From positions 9,464,001-9,528,000 of the forward strand of contig JAYKKM010000437.1 in assembly GCA_035772405.1 (NCBI GenBank): a stretch of 64,000 nucleotides of DNA, written 5' to 3'. The first letter of the stretch is position 1. Every line of letters starts with the position of its first letter. The position numbers and the translations under genes are program-made. Of the stretch, positions 61,879-64,000 are shown piece after piece. Source of the DNA: Chrysogorgia sp. JL179-B06. Its lineage: Eukaryota > Cnidaria > Anthozoa > Scleralcyonacea > Chrysogorgiidae. The notes beneath the pieces were generated by a model. It was not told the origin of the DNA. It saw nothing but the letters and a program-made list of their open reading frames with translations, and did no database searches.

Positions 61879-64000
61879 TTAAACTATTGAGAGGTGAGTG
61901 AGATTCGAAACATTTTTTCGAAATTGGACAGAGTTAGTACAGTTCATAAAGATTTCAGACGGGAGAGAGTTCCACTGGGTAATAGTTCTAGGGTAAAAGG
62001 ACAGTCTGTGTGATGTAGTGGTCGTGGGTGTAGGAATAAACGAATGTTCGTGGACGTGTCTGCTTCTGCGTAGTGGCGAGCGCAGGTTTCCAAACTGGAT
62101 TTACTGCAACAAGATTGTTGACTATCTTGTATAGCAAAGTCAAGCGGGCATCTACTCGTCGTTGTTCCAATGACCTCCAATTGAGAATTTTTAACATCTC
62201 TGAAACGCTGGCAGTTTGTTCGTATCTCCCGAGTGCCCATCTGGCTGCCCGACGTTGGATCATCTCTATGTTGTTGGAACCGTTGTTTTCAACGCCTTTC
62301 CGTGGGTCCCACACGGTACAACAATACTCAAGCTGGGGCCGCAGTATTGTTGTGTACGCCTTGGCTTTAAGGGATGGTGAATTTATTCTTAGGTTGCGCT
62401 TAAGGAAACCAAGAGTTCTGTTTGACTTTGCAGTAGTTTTGCCAATGTGGGTGTTCCACTTCAGGTCTTGTGAAAGGTGCACGCCAAGGTACTTGGTGCT
62501 TTGTACGGTCTTGATTGGTACCCCGTGGAGTGTATAGTCATGCAAGAGTGGGTTTTTCTTTCGGCTCACACGAAGAATTTCGCACTTATCGGGATTGAAG
62601 CTCATTAGCCAGTCTTGTTCCCATACCTCGAGGCTGTTCAGATCAGCCTGCAGCTGGTTACAACTATCTTGCGTGTCGATTGTCAGATACATGACAGTGT
62701 CATCAGCAAATAGGTGGACATTTGATTGTACATACTCTGGGAGGTCATTTATGTAAATGAGGAACAGTGCTGGTCCAATAGATGAGCCTTGAGGGACCCC
62801 TGACATAACAGGCAGGTAGGAAGATTGTTCACCATCGACAACAACACACTGTTGTCTGTTACTGAGGAAGCTGGTTATCCACTTCAGTGTGTTTTCTCTG
62901 ATCCCGTAGTACTCAAGTTTCGATATAAGTTTCTTATGACACACTTTATCAAAGGCTTTAGAAAAGTCCATGACAACTAGGTCAGTCTGTTTTCTAGAAG
63001 CCAGGTTTGAGAAAAGTTTGGTAGTTAACTCCAGAAACTGCGTTTCGCAAGATCGACCTTGACGAAAGCCATGCTGTAGATGGTATAAGATTTTATACTG
63101 TTCAAGATGTGATATCATACGACTGGTGATGATGTGTTCCATTAATTTACTACAAATGCAAGTGAGCGAGATCGGGCGGTAGTTAGCAGCACTGTCCTTG
63201 TCCCCCTTTTTGAAGATGGGTGTGATCATCGCCATTTTCCAGTCGTCAGGTACTGTGTAGGTAGAGAGCGATCTAGTAAAGATGACCTGAAGGACAGGCG
63301 CAATCATAGGTGCCAGTTCTTTTAACACCTTTGGCCGAATTTCGTCTGGACCAGCAGCTTTATTGGGCTTGAGATTTTGGAGCAGTTTCAGGATCCCCTC
63401 TGATGTGATGCAGATATTCTGCATGGATGGATAGGGGCTGCAGGTAGCACGTGGGAGATCAGAGTTCGCGGCTGCACTGGAGAAGGCAGAATAGAAGGTT
63501 TCGTTGAACAGAGTAGCTTTGGCTATCGGGTCCGACACAGTTTGACCTTGATTTTTCAGAGATGGAATGCCGATGGAATCAGCTCTTGAGTGCTTAAACA
63601 GAGACCAAAAACGTTTGCTTGCTTGGTGAGTGTCAGTAGAATCAGTTGGGGTGATTACATCTTCAACATACTTCCAGTACGCTGCTCTAAGTTTCCGTTG
63701 AACGAGGTGTTTGATATCACGATACCGCGGGTCCTTCTTGATATGTAATTTGTCTCTCTTCTTCATGAGACGTTTGATTTCTTTGTCTACATATGGGAGA
63801 CCATTTCGCTTCTTGATAACTTTCCTGGGAATAAACTTGGTGATGCTTGCGTTGAGCTCTGTTTTAAACGATTCCCATAACTGATTTACAGGAAGGTTTA
63901 AATCGCTGCTACTTGACTCAATAAAGGAATCGCAAAATTTTGACATATGGTCGTGGAGTCCCTCCCAGTCTGCTCTCTTGTACAAATATATTTTCCGACG
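61879..64000 (-). pseudogene. CR1/Jockey-type LINE ORF2, 3' part; continues past window
   Basis: 665 open codons from 63985 to 61988, with the upstream endonuclease outside the window. RT motifs in order: KPNKAAGPDEIRPKVLK, ITPIFKKGDKDSAANYRPIS, HGFRQGRSCETQ, VVMDFSKAFDKV (first Asp), SGVPQGSSIGP, HLFADDTVMYL (catalytic FADD), NPDKCEILRVSRK, TKYLGVHL and the LEYCCTVWDP C-terminal block. The natural end (SFYPRTITQWNSLP, stop near 61879) is in another phase, so a frameshift lies near 62040-62070. It would copy element RNA by target-primed reverse transcription. Confidence 0.92.

Overview
Animal nuclear DNA: spliced GT-AG introns, tRNA-derived SINEs, BEL/Pao and Ty1/copia LTR elements, CR1/Jockey-like and R2-like LINEs, a Penelope-like element, many TIR/MITE elements and telomere-like TTAGGG minisatellites. 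The mix of repeat families is reminiscent of invertebrates such as anthozoan cnidarians, but nothing here fixes the species.

Layout. 1-5,550 is a CpG-rich short-period satellite whose core is a TGCGCATGCGCR palindrome; an 836-bp foldback element sits inside it with a 9-bp target duplication. 6,051-16,380 is a BEL/Pao retrotransposon on the minus strand (5-bp duplication CTGCC). A Ty1/copia element (6,251-10,962, plus strand, duplication ATTAC) has inserted between the end of its pol and its 3' LTR, and a 182-bp TAA-flanked MITE has inserted into the copia 5' LTR. This gives a three-layer stratigraphy. 16,386-19,017 is intergenic, with SINE and MITE copies.

19,018-59,170 holds the one host gene I can reconstruct. 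It is a minus-strand, 23-exon coiled-coil gene whose last four exons match the C-terminus of HMMR/RHAMM (hyaluronan-mediated motility receptor, a centrosome/spindle protein). All 22 introns are GT-AG, all exon phases agree, and the exons sum to 2,262 nt (753 codons plus stop). The 5' end is missing and probably lies beyond the right edge. One 99-bp phase-0 exon is present four times in tandem (56.3-59.2 kb). The introns are packed with palindromic transposons: TTAA-flanked long-TIR MITEs, a 1.7-kb foldback with a 9-bp duplication, a truncated R2-like LINE in an ATT microsatellite, minisatellites, and elements carrying hammerhead-like cores.

59,200-61,900 holds a 20-bp minisatellite, TA microsatellites, a truncated Penelope-like element (GIY-YIG end) between inverted repeats, and a SINE. 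61,879-64,000 is a minus-strand CR1/Jockey-type reverse transcriptase running off the window. Apart from the HMMR-like gene, every recognisable coding stretch is transposon-derived, and most are visibly damaged.
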